A DNA stretch of 64,000 nt from Dyella sp. BiH032. Its GTDB lineage: Bacteria > Pseudomonadota > Gammaproteobacteria > Xanthomonadales > Rhodanobacteraceae. Below the pieces are notes generated by a model. It had not been told where the DNA came from. It was given only the letters and a program-made list of their open reading frames with translations, and ran no database searches. The stretch covers positions 1,612,001 through 1,676,000 of the forward strand of contig NZ_CP134867.1 in NCBI RefSeq assembly GCF_031954525.1, in the 5' to 3' direction. A program made the translations under genes and the position numbers. Below, piece after piece: positions 56,538 through 64,000 of this stretch (position 1 is the first letter of the stretch; every line of letters starts with the position of its first letter).

Positions 56538-57656
56538 TCAGCGAGGCACGCGGTAGCCGCCCGGCACGCCCTCAGGGCTGAGCGTCAGCTGCCAGAGCTG
56601 GTCGCGGCGGCTGCGGAACACGGCGGCCGATACCGACAGGTAGAAATGCCACATGCGGCGGAAGCGATCGTCGTAGCGCTCGGACAGCCGCGGCCAGGCC
56701 GCGTCGAAATTCGCGCGCCAGGCCATCAGCGTGCGGTCGTAGTCGGTGCCGAAGTTGTGCCAGTCCTCCACCACGAACTGATCCTGCAACGCCTCGGCCA
56801 CCTGCTGCGCCGAAGGGATCATCGAATTGGGGAAGATGTATTTCTCGATCCACGGATCCGGGCGGGACGGGGCACCGTTGCTGCCGATCGAATGCAGCAG
56901 GAACAGGCCGTCCGGCCCCAGGCAGCGACGGGCCACCTGGAAATAGGTGCGGTAGTTGAGCGCGCCGACGTGCTCGAACATGCCGATCGAAAAGACCGCG
57001 TCGAAGCGTTCGTCGAGTTCGCGGTAGTCCTGCAGGCGGATCTCCACCGGGAGGCCCGCGCACAGTTCGCGCGCGAACTCGGCCTGCTCCTGCGAGACCG
57101 TGATTCCTACGCCTTGCACGCCGTAGCGTTCGGCCGCGAACTTGAGCGCTTCGCCCCAGCCGCAGCCGATGTCCAGCACGCGTTGCCCCGGCTGCAGGCG
57201 CAGCTTGCGGCAGACCAGGTCGAGCTTGGCCTCCTGCGCGTCGTCGAGGTTGTCCGCCTGCGCCCAGTAGCCGCAGGAATAGACCAGCCGCTTGCCGAGC
57301 ATGGCCTCGAACAGGTCGTTGCCGAGGTCGTAGTGCGCGCGGCCGATCTCGTAGGCGTGCTCGCCGCGCTGGAGATTGATGAAGCGCGCCTTCAGGTGCG
57401 CGAGCAGCGTGTCCAGTGTCTTCAGTTCCTGGTCCACGTGCGAACGCAGCAGGAGGGTGAACATGCCGGGCAGGTCGTCCGCATCCCACCAGCCGTCCAT
57501 GTAGGCCTCGCCCAGGCCGAGCGAGCCGTGGGCGAACACGCGGGCGTAGAGGTTGTCGTCGTGTACGCGCAGATCGGTGGGCGCATCGCCGTCGAGGTGG
57601 ATGCCGGCGTGTTCCAGCAGGGTGGTGGCGCGTTGCTTCAGCGAATCCCGACTCAT
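56538..57656 (-). CDS. cfa: cyclopropane-fatty-acyl-phospholipid synthase
   Basis: The 372-residue methyltransferase makes cyclopropane rings in phospholipid acyl chains from SAM. It has the N-terminal lipid-binding part, AYEIGRAHYDLGNDLFEAML (residues 101-120), the SAM loop RVLDIGCGWGEA near 159-170, and GISVSQEQ-like and FEHVGALNYRTYF blocks. The C-terminal part is as in E. coli Cfa. It confers acid and stationary-phase tolerance. The start at 57656 gives MSRDSLKQRATTLL. Confidence 0.95.
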   Translation of the reverse strand: MSRDSLKQRATTLLEHAGIHLDGDAPTDLRVHDDNLYARVFAHGSLGLGEAYMDGWWDADDLPGMFTLLLRSHVDQELKTLDTLLAHLKARFINLQRGEHAYEIGRAHYDLGNDLFEAMLGKRLVYSCGYWAQADNLDDAQEAKLDLVCRKLRLQPGQRVLDIGCGWGEALKFAAERYGVQGVGITVSQEQAEFARELCAGLPVEIRLQDYRELDERFDAVFSIGMFEHVGALNYRTYFQVARRCLGPDGLFLLHSIGSNGAPSRPDPWIEKYIFPNSMIPSAQQVAEALQDQFVVEDWHNFGTDYDRTLMAWRANFDAAWPRLSERYDDRFRRMWHFYLSVSAAVFRSRRDQLWQLTLSPEGVPGGYRVPR

Positions 57657-57704
57657 GCGTGCCCCTAGATGCCGTTGAAAAGCCTGCGTTGGAATAGCTG
57701 TGCC

Positions 57705-58043
57705 TCAGCGTCGGCCGAGGACCTCGAAGCCTGCCGGCACGAATGCATAGACCACGTCGACGCCCGCCGCGCGCACCGCGGCCAGGAGCATGTCGGCCTG
57801 CGCATCGTCCAGCAGGAATTCGACTTTGACCGGCAGATCGTCGGCCAGCTCGAAGAATTGTTCCTCGTGCAGTACGCCGTGGCGTCCATAGCCGGCGATC
57901 GCGCGGAAGGCGGAGCCGCCGCCGATGCCCTGGCCTTTGGCCAGTTCCAGCAGCCACTCGTAGACCAGTTCGCCGTCGTGGCGCGCGCACTGGTGGCAGT
58001 AGAAGGCGAGCAGGCGTCCCGGGCGAACGGTGTTCTGGCTCAT
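57705..58043 (-). CDS. DUF190 domain protein, fluoride operon
   Basis: The 112-residue PII-like-fold protein shows GGSAFRAIAGYGRHGVLHEEQFFELADDLPVKVEFLLDD, the DUF190 pattern. DUF190 genes often stand beside crcB. It begins ten bases after the crcB stop and would therefore be under the fluoride riboswitch. Its biochemical role is not known; a regulatory or ligand-binding partner of the exporter is plausible from the fold. Confidence 0.85.
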   Translation of the reverse strand: MSQNTVRPGRLLAFYCHQCARHDGELVYEWLLELAKGQGIGGGSAFRAIAGYGRHGVLHEEQFFELADDLPVKVEFLLDDAQADMLLAAVRAAGVDVVYAFVPAGFEVLGRR

Positions 58044-58053
58044 GGCGTCTTCC

Positions 58054-58440
58054 TCAGCCGCGCAGCAGGAGCCGGGCCATGGCGATGCCGGCGATGGTCA
58101 TCGTGATGGAGCCGGCCAGGTGGACCACGACGTGCCCGGCGAACCACAGGTACTGCTGGCGCAGCAGCAAGGTCGTCGCCTCGGCCGAAAACGTGGAGAA
58201 CGTGGTCAGTCCGCCCAGGAAGCCGGTGGCCACGAACAGGCGCAGTTCCGGGGGCAAGGTCTGGTAGTGGTCGAACACGCCCAGCACGATGCCCATGAGG
58301 AACCCGCCGAGCAGGTTGGCCGCGAGCGTGCCGAGGGGCAGGGTGGGGAACAGGGGGTTGAGCAGCACGCCAAGCATCCAGCGCAGCCAGCAGCCGAGCG
58401 CGCCGCCGATGCCGATGACCAGGAATCCGGTATAGCCCAC
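58054..58440 (-). CDS. crcB: fluoride ion exporter CrcB/Fluc
   Basis: The 128-residue protein has four membrane helices and the Fluc signature: GGALGCWLRWMLG near the N-terminus, GTLAANLLGGFLMG with the central Asn, and GFLGGLTTFSTFSAEA with the Phe-box and the Thr/Ser. It works as a dual-topology dimer that lets fluoride leave the cytoplasm. The start is a GTG at 58440 with AGGAG ten bases upstream; it lies 60 bases after the fluoride riboswitch. Confidence 0.95.
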   Translation of the reverse strand: MGYTGFLVIGIGGALGCWLRWMLGVLLNPLFPTLPLGTLAANLLGGFLMGIVLGVFDHYQTLPPELRLFVATGFLGGLTTFSTFSAEATTLLLRQQYLWFAGHVVVHLAGSITMTIAGIAMARLLLRG

Positions 58441-58499
58441 GATGCAATGTCTCCTAAGGGCTGGCCCCCGGAACAGGCACGAGCCTGCACTCCGGACGG

Positions 58500-58595
58500 G
58501 CCGGTGAGCAGGCATCATCGGCGCCGGGCCCGGCGGGCCCCGGCGCGGTTCGCCCGCGCGAGCGCGGGACGGGAGGCATGCCATCTCCCTGTGCG
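58500..58595 (-). promoter_or_regulatory. fluoride riboswitch
   Basis: On the minus strand the sequence has the conserved core of the crcB motif RNA: GGAGATGGCATGCCTCC at the 5' side, AACCGC, a GC-rich P3 stem and then CCGATGATGCCTGC at the 3' side. These match the fluoride aptamer in order and spacing. It sits just before crcB and DUF190. When fluoride is bound it should allow expression of the exporter. A GC hairpin between aptamer and AGGAG may be the expression platform. Confidence 0.9.
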
Positions 58596-58712
58596 GCGAC
58601 ATGCTAGCGAAGCCGGTCCGCCCGCGCCAACCGGCACGTGACGTCAAGGCCATGCCGGGTCCGCGCGGCCCCCCGTATACTCGCTGGCCACGCGCAGCCC
58701 CCGACTTCCGCC

Positions 58713-59945
58713 ATGAACGCCACCCCACGTTCCGTGCAGCGCAGCCTGCCGGTGCTGCTCGCCGGCCTGTCGATGATCGGTCCGTTCTCCATCGATGCGG
58801 TGTTCCCAGCGTTCCCATTGATCGGCGCGCAATTCGGCGTGGAGAGCGCGCAACTGCAGCAGATGATCAGCGTGTACCTGCTGACCTATGCGGCGATGAG
58901 CCTGTTCCACGGCGCGATCTCGGACGCGGTGGGGCGCAAGCCTGTGCTGGTGACCGGTATCGCGGTCTATGCCCTGGCCTCGGCGGGGGCCGCGTTGGCG
59001 ACGTCCTATCCGATGCTGCTGGCCTGCCGCGCGCTGCAGGGCATGTGCGCGGGCGCGGGGCTGGTGGTGGGGCGCGCGATCGTGCGCGACTGCTACGAAG
59101 GCGCCGCCGCGCAGCAGTTGATGTCGCGGGTGATGATGATCTTCAGCGTCGCGCCGGTGATTGCGCCCATGGTGGGTGCGCAGATGCTGTTCCTCGGCGG
59201 CTGGCACGGCATTTTCTGGGTGCTGATGGGGTTCACCGCGGTGCTGGCCACGGCGCTGGTGCTGCTGCTGCGCGAAAGCCATCCGCCGGAAGCGCGCACG
59301 CGCTTCGCGCCGCGCGAGTTGCTGGCCGGGTATGCCGGCTTCGGGCGCGACCGCCCGTTCCGGCCGCTGCTGGTGTCCTGCTCGGTGAACTTCGCGGGGC
59401 TGTTCCTGTACATCGCCTCGGCGCCGCACATTGTCCGCGACCTGCTGCATCTGTCCGCGCAGGGGTTTCCCTGGCTGTTCCTGCCGGTGGTGGCCGGACT
59501 GATGGGCGGCGCGTGGCTTTCCGGGCGGCTCGCCGTGCGGCGCAGCCAGGCCTATACGGTCAACCTGGGCTACATGGCGATGCTCGCGGCCTGCACGCTG
59601 CACCTGGTGGTGGCGCTCGTATTGCCGCGGCCCATGCTGCCATGGTCGATGCTGCCGCTGATCGTGCACGGCATCGGCGTGCAGCTGGCGTTTCCCACGC
59701 TGACGTTGCTGCTGCTGGACCGGTTTCCGCATCACCGCGGCGGAGCGTCCTCCGTGCAGGCGTTCTCCAGCCTCCTGCTGTGCAGCGTGGTGGCCGGCGT
59801 GCTCTCGCCGCTGCTGGCAGACCGGATGCTCTATCTGGCCTTGGGGGCTTCCGCGCTGACCGTGGTGGGCTGGGTCTCGTGGCGGTGGTATCGCCGCATC
59901 GTCGAGCGGCCGGTCATTCCGGCCGCGACCGGGCAGGCGGCCTAG
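58713..59945 (+). CDS. Bcr/CflA-type multidrug efflux MFS transporter
   Basis: The 410-residue protein has twelve predicted helices. The DHA1 motif reads AISDAVGRKPVLVTG, and the N-terminal FSIDAVFPAFPLIGAQFGVESAQLQQMISVYLLTYAAMSLFHGA fits the Bcr/CflA branch that exports bicyclomycin, sulfonamides or chloramphenicol. The start at 58713 (MNATPRSVQRSLPVLLAGL) is chosen because the longer frame overlaps the riboswitch. It is divergent from crcB. Substrate is not shown. Confidence 0.88.
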   Translation: MNATPRSVQRSLPVLLAGLSMIGPFSIDAVFPAFPLIGAQFGVESAQLQQMISVYLLTYAAMSLFHGAISDAVGRKPVLVTGIAVYALASAGAALATSYPMLLACRALQGMCAGAGLVVGRAIVRDCYEGAAAQQLMSRVMMIFSVAPVIAPMVGAQMLFLGGWHGIFWVLMGFTAVLATALVLLLRESHPPEARTRFAPRELLAGYAGFGRDRPFRPLLVSCSVNFAGLFLYIASAPHIVRDLLHLSAQGFPWLFLPVVAGLMGGAWLSGRLAVRRSQAYTVNLGYMAMLAACTLHLVVALVLPRPMLPWSMLPLIVHGIGVQLAFPTLTLLLLDRFPHHRGGASSVQAFSSLLLCSVVAGVLSPLLADRMLYLALGASALTVVGWVSWRWYRRIVERPVIPAATGQAA

Positions 59946-59978
59946 CCTTCCGTTCCGCGGCGATGTCGCGGCGCGGCG

Positions 59979-60491
59979 TCAGGACGGAAACACCGGGCGG
60001 CCCTGCTCGTCGAGCAGGCGGTGCTCGATGAGCCATTGCCGCGCGTTTTCCGCATCCGCCGCGAACCACGCTGCCGTCGAGCCGAGCCGGAAGCTGTAGC
60101 CCCAGGCGTCCATGTCGGCCATCAGACGGGCACGGCCCACGCCCGGCAGCTCGTCGGCGAGGACGATCTGCAAGTAGCAGGTGGCGTCTTCCTCTTCGAT
60201 GGAATCGGTGGCGTCCGTATGCACCTGGGCACGGCGTTCCGCCGGCAGCACGATCAGATGCCCGGCCTCGTGCAGCAGCGAATGCACTGGCGTATCGCCG
60301 CGCGCATGGACGATGGCGCCGATGATGCCGGCTTCGTCGTCGCCCCAGAAGCTGCCGGGAATGGGCTGTCCGTCGGGCACCCGCTCCAGCGCCAGGCCAT
60401 AGCGGGCGAGCAGCGCGCGCGCGGCGTCCTCCGCGATGTCGGCCAGACGCAGCACGGAGCCGGAGGGGAGGGACGCAGGAGATGCTTGCAT
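59979..60491 (-). CDS. hypothetical protein with HEAGH motif (170 aa)
   Basis: The 170-residue protein has HSLLHEAGHLIVLP with HEAGH at 74-78, a possible HExxH zinc site, and DSIEEEDATCYLQI (97-110) with several Glu that could give the third ligand. There is no signal peptide. The protein sits 89 bases after minE on the same strand; a hairpin at 60545-60575 lies between them. I do not recognise a family. It could be a small cytoplasmic metalloprotein; catalytic activity is unproven. Confidence 0.7.
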   Translation of the reverse strand: MQASPASLPSGSVLRLADIAEDAARALLARYGLALERVPDGQPIPGSFWGDDEAGIIGAIVHARGDTPVHSLLHEAGHLIVLPAERRAQVHTDATDSIEEEDATCYLQIVLADELPGVGRARLMADMDAWGYSFRLGSTAAWFAADAENARQWLIEHRLLDEQGRPVFPS

Positions 60492-60544
60492 GAGAGGCGG
60501 CGCTTCGGACGACTTGCCCGCGCGCGTCGGCCAGGACGCGGCGG

Positions 60545-60575
60545 AAGAAGAAAGATGGCGGGCCCGGGGCCCGCC
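60545..60575 (-). terminator. probable terminator of the min operon
   Basis: On the minus strand an 8-bp stem GGCGGGCC / GGCCCGCC with a CCG loop is followed by ATCTTTCTTCTTCC. The T-run is imperfect, so strength is moderate. It lies six bases after the minE stop. Confidence 0.55.
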
Positions 60576-60580
60576 ACCGC

Positions 60581-60865
60581 TCAGCCGGCGACCGGTGCGG
60601 TCGATCCGGGTTTGTCGTTTTCCGGCAGGGCCACGGAGAGTTCCAGCACCTCGTGGCCGCTGTCGCGTTCAAGGTTGATGCTGATCGCGTCGACGTCCAC
60701 GTGGACGTATTTCTTGATCACTTCGAGCAGCTCGTTGCGCAGCAGCGGCAGGTAGTCGGGCGCTCCGCGGGTGGAACGCTCCTGCGCCACGATGATGCGC
60801 AGGCGCTCCTTGGCCACGACCGCGGTCGGCTCCGGCCTGCGCTTCAGGAAATCAAGAATACCCAT
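60581..60865 (-). CDS. minE: cell division topological specificity factor MinE
   Basis: The 94-residue protein has the anti-MinCD helix ([15 protein letters not shown]) after a membrane-targeting N-terminus ([12 protein letters not shown]), then the dimer domain with [29 protein letters not shown]. It stimulates the MinD ATPase and creates the pole-to-pole oscillation. It is five bases after minD in the standard minC-minD-minE order. Confidence 0.97.
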   Translation of the reverse strand: MGILDFLKRRPEPTAVVAKERLRIIVAQERSTRGAPDYLPLLRNELLEVIKKYVHVDVDAISINLERDSGHEVLELSVALPENDKPGSTAPVAG

Positions 60866-60870
60866 CGCGT

Positions 60871-61686
60871 TCAGCCTCCGAATACGCGCTGGAAGAAGCC
60901 CTTCTTCTGCACTTCGAGGAAGCGCAGCGGGCGCTCTTCGCCAAGGAGGCGGGCCACGGTGTCGCTGTACGCCTGGCCCGCGTGCGAGTTCTCGTCGAGG
61001 ATCACCGGCACGCCCGAGTTGGAGGCGGCCAGCACGTTTTCCGATTCCGGGATGACGCCGACCACCGAGATGCCGAGGATTTCCTCCACGTCCTTCACGC
61101 TGAGCATTTCGCCCACCGCGACGCGTGCCGGGTTGTAGCGGGTCAGCAGCAGATGCTGCTTGATCGCGCCGTCGCCCTTTTCGGCGCGCCGGGTCTTGCT
61201 GGAAAGCAGGCCCAGGATGCGGTCGGAGTCGCGCACCGACGACACCTCCGGGTTGACCACCACGACGGCGTGGTCGGCGAAGTACATGGCCAGGTGCGCG
61301 CCCTTCTCGATGCCGGCGGGCGAATCGCAGACGACGTAGTCGAAGCCTTCCTCGGACAGGCCCTGGAGCACCTTTTCCACGCCCTCCTGGGTCAGCGCGT
61401 CCTTGTCGCGCGTCTGGCTGGCGGCCAGCACGTAGAGGTTCTCGTAGCGCTTGTCCTTGATCAGGGCCTGCTTCAGCGTGGCTTCGCCGTGCACGACGTT
61501 GACGAAGTCGTACACCACGCGGCGCTCGCAGCCCATGATCAGGTCGAGGTTGCGCAGGCCGACGTCGAAGTCGATCACGGCGACCTTCTTGCCCTGGATG
61601 GCCAGGCCGGTGGCGAGCGAGGCGCTGGTCGTGGTCTTGCCCACGCCACCTTTGCCCGAGGTGACAACGATGATCTCAGCAGTCAA
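60871..61686 (-). CDS. minD: septum site-determining protein MinD
   Basis: The 271-residue ATPase has a deviant Walker [20 protein letters not shown] (10-28), [20 protein letters not shown], and the amphipathic C-terminal membrane-targeting helix in [15 protein letters not shown] place the start at a TTG at 61686 (TTG ACT GCT GAG), with GGGAG correctly spaced, because the family protein begins directly with ...[12 protein letters not shown]; the only upstream ATG would overlap minC by 43 bases. With MinC it blocks FtsZ rings at the poles. Confidence 0.95.
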   Translation of the reverse strand: MTAEIIVVTSGKGGVGKTTTSASLATGLAIQGKKVAVIDFDVGLRNLDLIMGCERRVVYDFVNVVHGEATLKQALIKDKRYENLYVLAASQTRDKDALTQEGVEKVLQGLSEEGFDYVVCDSPAGIEKGAHLAMYFADHAVVVVNPEVSSVRDSDRILGLLSSKTRRAEKGDGAIKQHLLLTRYNPARVAVGEMLSVKDVEEILGISVVGVIPESENVLAASNSGVPVILDENSHAGQAYSDTVARLLGEERPLRFLEVQKKGFFQRVFGG

Positions 61687-61772
61687 GGGCTCATCTCCCA
61701 GAATATGTTCTTGTAATGGTGTTGCGATTAGTGGTGTAGCGACAGCGATCGTTGCAGCTGGACGAATCCGCG

Positions 61773-62555
61773 TCAAAGTTTCGCGATCAGCAATTTTTCC
61801 CCGTCGAGCCAGCATTGCACAGCCTGGCCCTCGAGGTCCTTCGGCAACTGTTCAAACACGCGGTAGTGACCGGCGATGGCCACCAGCTCCGCGCGGAAGT
61901 CGGAGACGTAGATGCGCGCCTTGGTGTCGCCCTGCGCACCCGCCATCGCGCGGCCGCGCAGGCCGCCGTAGATGTGGATGCTGCCGTCGGCGATCACCTC
62001 CGCGCCGTTGGCGACGCCGCCGGTGACGATCAGGTCGCGGTCGCGCGCATAGATCTGCTGGCCCGAACGTACCGTGCCGTCATGGTACTGGCCGCCCATC
62101 GGCGCAGCCTCGGCCGCGGCGGCCGGTTCGCGCGGGGCAGGCGCCGGTGCCGGGGCGGGTGCGGGCGCAGGAGCCGGCGCGGCGGCGGGCGGTGCGACGC
62201 TCCCGCCGTCGGCGGGTTCGTAGGCGGCCCGGAACTTGGCGATCAGCGGCAGGCCCATGCGGCGCGACAGCGCTTCGGTCTCGCTGGTGCCGTAGGCGAA
62301 ACCCACCGGAAGCATGCCGGCGCTGCGCACGGCCTCCAGCAGGGCGTCGACCGTGCCGTCGTCGGGCAGGTCGAGCAGGTGGCTCAGGTCCAGGATCACC
62401 GCGGCCCGGGAAAACAGCTGCGGAGCGGTGCGCACGCGGCGCTCGAGCTCGTCGTAGAGGGCGGCGGCGTCGGCACGGCGCACACGCACGCTGGCGATAC
62501 CGACCTGGCCGAAGCGCAGGTCGCAGACATCAGTGGTATCCATTCGGGCATTCAT
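61773..62555 (-). CDS. minC: septum site-determining protein MinC with long Ala-Pro linker
   Basis: The 260-residue FtsZ inhibitor has an N-terminal domain to about 115 (DLRFGQVGIASVRVRR, VILDLSHL, GLPLIAKF) and a C-terminal beta-helix that binds MinD (GTVRSGQQIYARDRDLIVTGGVANGAEVIADGSIHIYGGLRGRAMAG). Between them, residues 121-151 form a linker of (Ala-Pro)n repeats, likely a rigid extended rod. Its ATG overlaps the stop of the acetyltransferase gene by four bases. An 86-base gap separates it from minD. Confidence 0.95.
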   Translation of the reverse strand: MNARMDTTDVCDLRFGQVGIASVRVRRADAAALYDELERRVRTAPQLFSRAAVILDLSHLLDLPDDGTVDALLEAVRSAGMLPVGFAYGTSETEALSRRMGLPLIAKFRAAYEPADGGSVAPPAAAPAPAPAPAPAPAPAPREPAAAAEAAPMGGQYHDGTVRSGQQIYARDRDLIVTGGVANGAEVIADGSIHIYGGLRGRAMAGAQGDTKARIYVSDFRAELVAIAGHYRVFEQLPKDLEGQAVQCWLDGEKLLIAKL

Positions 62556-63169
62556 GGGCGCCGCTCTCCGGCGAGGCGACGCTTGTCGTTGTTATGGGAG
62601 GGCCGGGGGCGCTCGGCCAGCCACGGCACGTCGGGCAGGCCGCCGCGCTCCAGGTAGGTCTCGAGCACGTACGGGTAGCTGGGCAGTTCCTTGGCCAGCA
62701 GGCTGACCTGCGGACCGGATTCGCCCATGCGTTGCTGGCCGACTTCCTGGAAGCCGTAGGTGCCGTGGAACAGCAGCACCTTGTCGTCCCGCGGCTCCAG
62801 GAACACTTCGCAGGTCAGCAGCGGGGCGCGCACCTCGGCGTAGCTGGTGACGTCGCAATAGAAGATGCGACCCAGGCCATGGCGGCGGTAGGTGTTGGCG
62901 ATGACGATGCGGTCGATATAGACGAACTGCGCGTAGCGCTCGCCGAACCATTGGTAATTAGGGCTGGCGTAATCGCCGCGTTCGCGCAGCGCGATGAGGA
63001 AACCGGCGATGTGGCCGTCGATCTCGGCGACGCGGAAATAGTCGGCGTGCTCGTAGAAGTAGCGCAGTTGCCCGGCGTCCAGGGCGAGGATGATGCGCCC
63101 GGCGGCGTTGTTGAGCGCCAGTACGGCATCCAGGTCGTGCTCGCGCACGTCGCGGATGGCAAGGGCCAT
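62552..63169 (-). CDS. GNAT family N-acetyltransferase, coupled to minC
   Basis: The 205-residue protein has the GNAT fold: IRDVREHDLDAVLALNN, HIAGFLIALRERGDY, FVYIDRIVIANTYRRHGLGRIFYCDV (the RxxGxG acetyl-CoA loop is RRHGLG) and LLFHGTYGFQEVGQQRMGE. Its stop overlaps the minC start (ATGA), so it is the first gene of the min operon here. Substrate unknown. The C-terminus is basic (RPSHNNDKRRLAGERRP). Confidence 0.85.
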   Translation of the reverse strand: MALAIRDVREHDLDAVLALNNAAGRIILALDAGQLRYFYEHADYFRVAEIDGHIAGFLIALRERGDYASPNYQWFGERYAQFVYIDRIVIANTYRRHGLGRIFYCDVTSYAEVRAPLLTCEVFLEPRDDKVLLFHGTYGFQEVGQQRMGESGPQVSLLAKELPSYPYVLETYLERGGLPDVPWLAERPRPSHNNDKRRLAGERRP

Positions 63170-63334
63170 TCGTTGCTCCGCAGTGATGTTTCGAGAATCT
63201 GGCAGACCGGCTGACGGCGGCCCCGCGTGACGGGGCGCATTATGGCATGCGGGCAGGGGTCGGACATATCACGGCGCACCATGTAAAACCTTTGTAAAGC
63301 GCCCGGCGGCATGGCTTTCGGCAGGGGGTGCTCA

Positions 63335-64000
63335 ATGACTTCTCGCGCATTGCACCACGGTGCCCTCGGGCCGATGATGGCGCACATGGCATGGTCCAAC
63401 ATCAACCACATCCGGCTGCTGCGCTACGCCGGCCTGACCACGTACCTGTGCGTCGCGCTGCCCCTGCTGCCCGGCAGCTGGAGCCTGGCGCGCGTCAGTT
63501 CCTGGTGGAGCAACCCGAACATATCCGGCTGGATCTTCTCCTACCTCACCTTCGGGGTGACCTACGTCCTGCTGACCCGCCGTTCGACCCTGAACCGGCA
63601 GGACGGGCTGCCCACCGTCAGCCGGCTGATCGGGCTGACGGTCCTGACCTGCTCGGCGATCGCCATGGGCTGGTTCAGCCAGAGCGGCCTGTCGGCCATG
63701 CTGATGCTGGTGATCGCGGTGGTGCTGCCGTGGCAGCTGCCGGCAGGGATGGGGCTGGTGTGGATGCTGTTCCAGAACCTGATGCTGATCCCCATCATCG
63801 CCAACTACCGGGAGTGGACGCTGATCCAGGCAGTGCTACAGGTCTGCATGTACCTGGCCATTTCCGCGCTGGTGTACTTCACCTCGATGATCGCCAACCT
63901 GCAGGCTGAGGAGCGCGAGGTGCAGCGCCGGCTCAACTCCGAGCTGCGCGCGACCCGCGCCCTGCTGGCCGAGTCCACCCGCATCGCCGAGCGCATGCGC
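63335..64000 (+). CDS. membrane sensor histidine kinase, N-terminal part (3' end outside window)
   Basis: The open frame runs from ATG 63335 to the window end (222 codons). After MTSRALHHGALGPMM come about five hydrophobic helices (YAGLTTYLCVALPLLPG, WIFSYLTFGVTYVLL, LIGLTVLTCSAIAMGWF, LMLVIAVVLPWQLPAGMG, YLAISALVYFTSMIANLQAEE), then a helical, coiled-coil-like piece LNSELRATRALLAESTRIAERMR. This is the layout of DesK/LiaS-type kinases just before the HisKA_3 box, usually followed by IARELHD. The catalytic part is not in the window, so kinase activity is inferred. Confidence 0.75.
   Translation, partial: MTSRALHHGALGPMMAHMAWSNINHIRLLRYAGLTTYLCVALPLLPGSWSLARVSSWWSNPNISGWIFSYLTFGVTYVLLTRRSTLNRQDGLPTVSRLIGLTVLTCSAIAMGWFSQSGLSAMLMLVIAVVLPWQLPAGMGLVWMLFQNLMLIPIIANYREWTLIQAVLQVCMYLAISALVYFTSMIANLQAEEREVQRRLNSELRATRALLAESTRIAERMR

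Overview
The window is chromosomal DNA from a high-GC gammaproteobacterium of the order Lysobacterales (Xanthomonadales). The Rhodanobacteraceae (Rhodanobacter, Dyella, Luteibacter or Frateuria type) fit best. I infer this from protein character, from the lipid A block that runs bamA-lpxD-fabZ-lpxA-lpxB-rnhB with no skp, from the glnD-dapD-dapE neighbourhood, from an archaeal-style split lipoate ligase, and from family-type hairpin repeats. No database was searched. I saw no phage, integrase, transposase, CRISPR array, rRNA or tRNA gene.

Layout. 1-1220: end of an amino acid permease and a small orphan gene. 1221-16040 (minus strand): a core envelope and translation block in the order rpsB, tsf / pyrH / frr, uppS, cdsA, dxr, rseP / bamA / lpxD, fabZ, lpxA, lpxB, rnhB. 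ATGA overlaps and intrinsic terminators (after tsf, rseP and bamA) divide it into transcription units. 16424-23996 (plus strand): map, glnD, dapD, an ArsC-like gene, a DUF2165 gene, a ferritin-like/VIT1 transporter and dapE. 24088-30185: a secreted S9 peptidase, a DUF4019 protein, a penicillin-acylase-type hydrolase and a phosphodiester glycosidase-like lipoprotein. 30289-31835: a structured repeat, then two overlapping Nudix genes.

31886-36024 is the least conventional gene group. A stand-alone acyl carrier protein and ketosynthase are divergent from an acyltransferase of the FemAB/GNAT type and an arginase-fold enzyme. 36133-42459 is a complete type IV minor pilin operon (pilE, fimT, pilV, pilW, pilX, pilY1). 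It is divergent from secreted or outer-membrane proteins of unknown role (42970-46543). 46604-48627 is a compact operon of a sugar-aminotransferase-like protein and two half-size EamA/ArnE-like membrane proteins. 48749-57656 holds an esterase, a split lipoate ligase, parC, a TraB/GumN protein, a prolyl aminopeptidase-like enzyme and cyclopropane fatty acid synthase.

57705-58600 is a fluoride-resistance unit: a fluoride riboswitch, crcB and a DUF190 gene. The window closes with a Bcr/CflA-type exporter, a small HEAGH protein, minC-minD-minE behind an acetyltransferase gene, and the start of a membrane sensor kinase.

The two observations I would follow first are: (1) two copies of a roughly 440-base non-coding repeat (30395-30830 and 53992-54448) built from about ten hairpins, in which stems are kept while loops change and at least one base pair changes on both sides; (2) the ACP/ketosynthase plus acyltransferase/arginase-fold divergon at 32320-36024, whose chemistry I cannot name.
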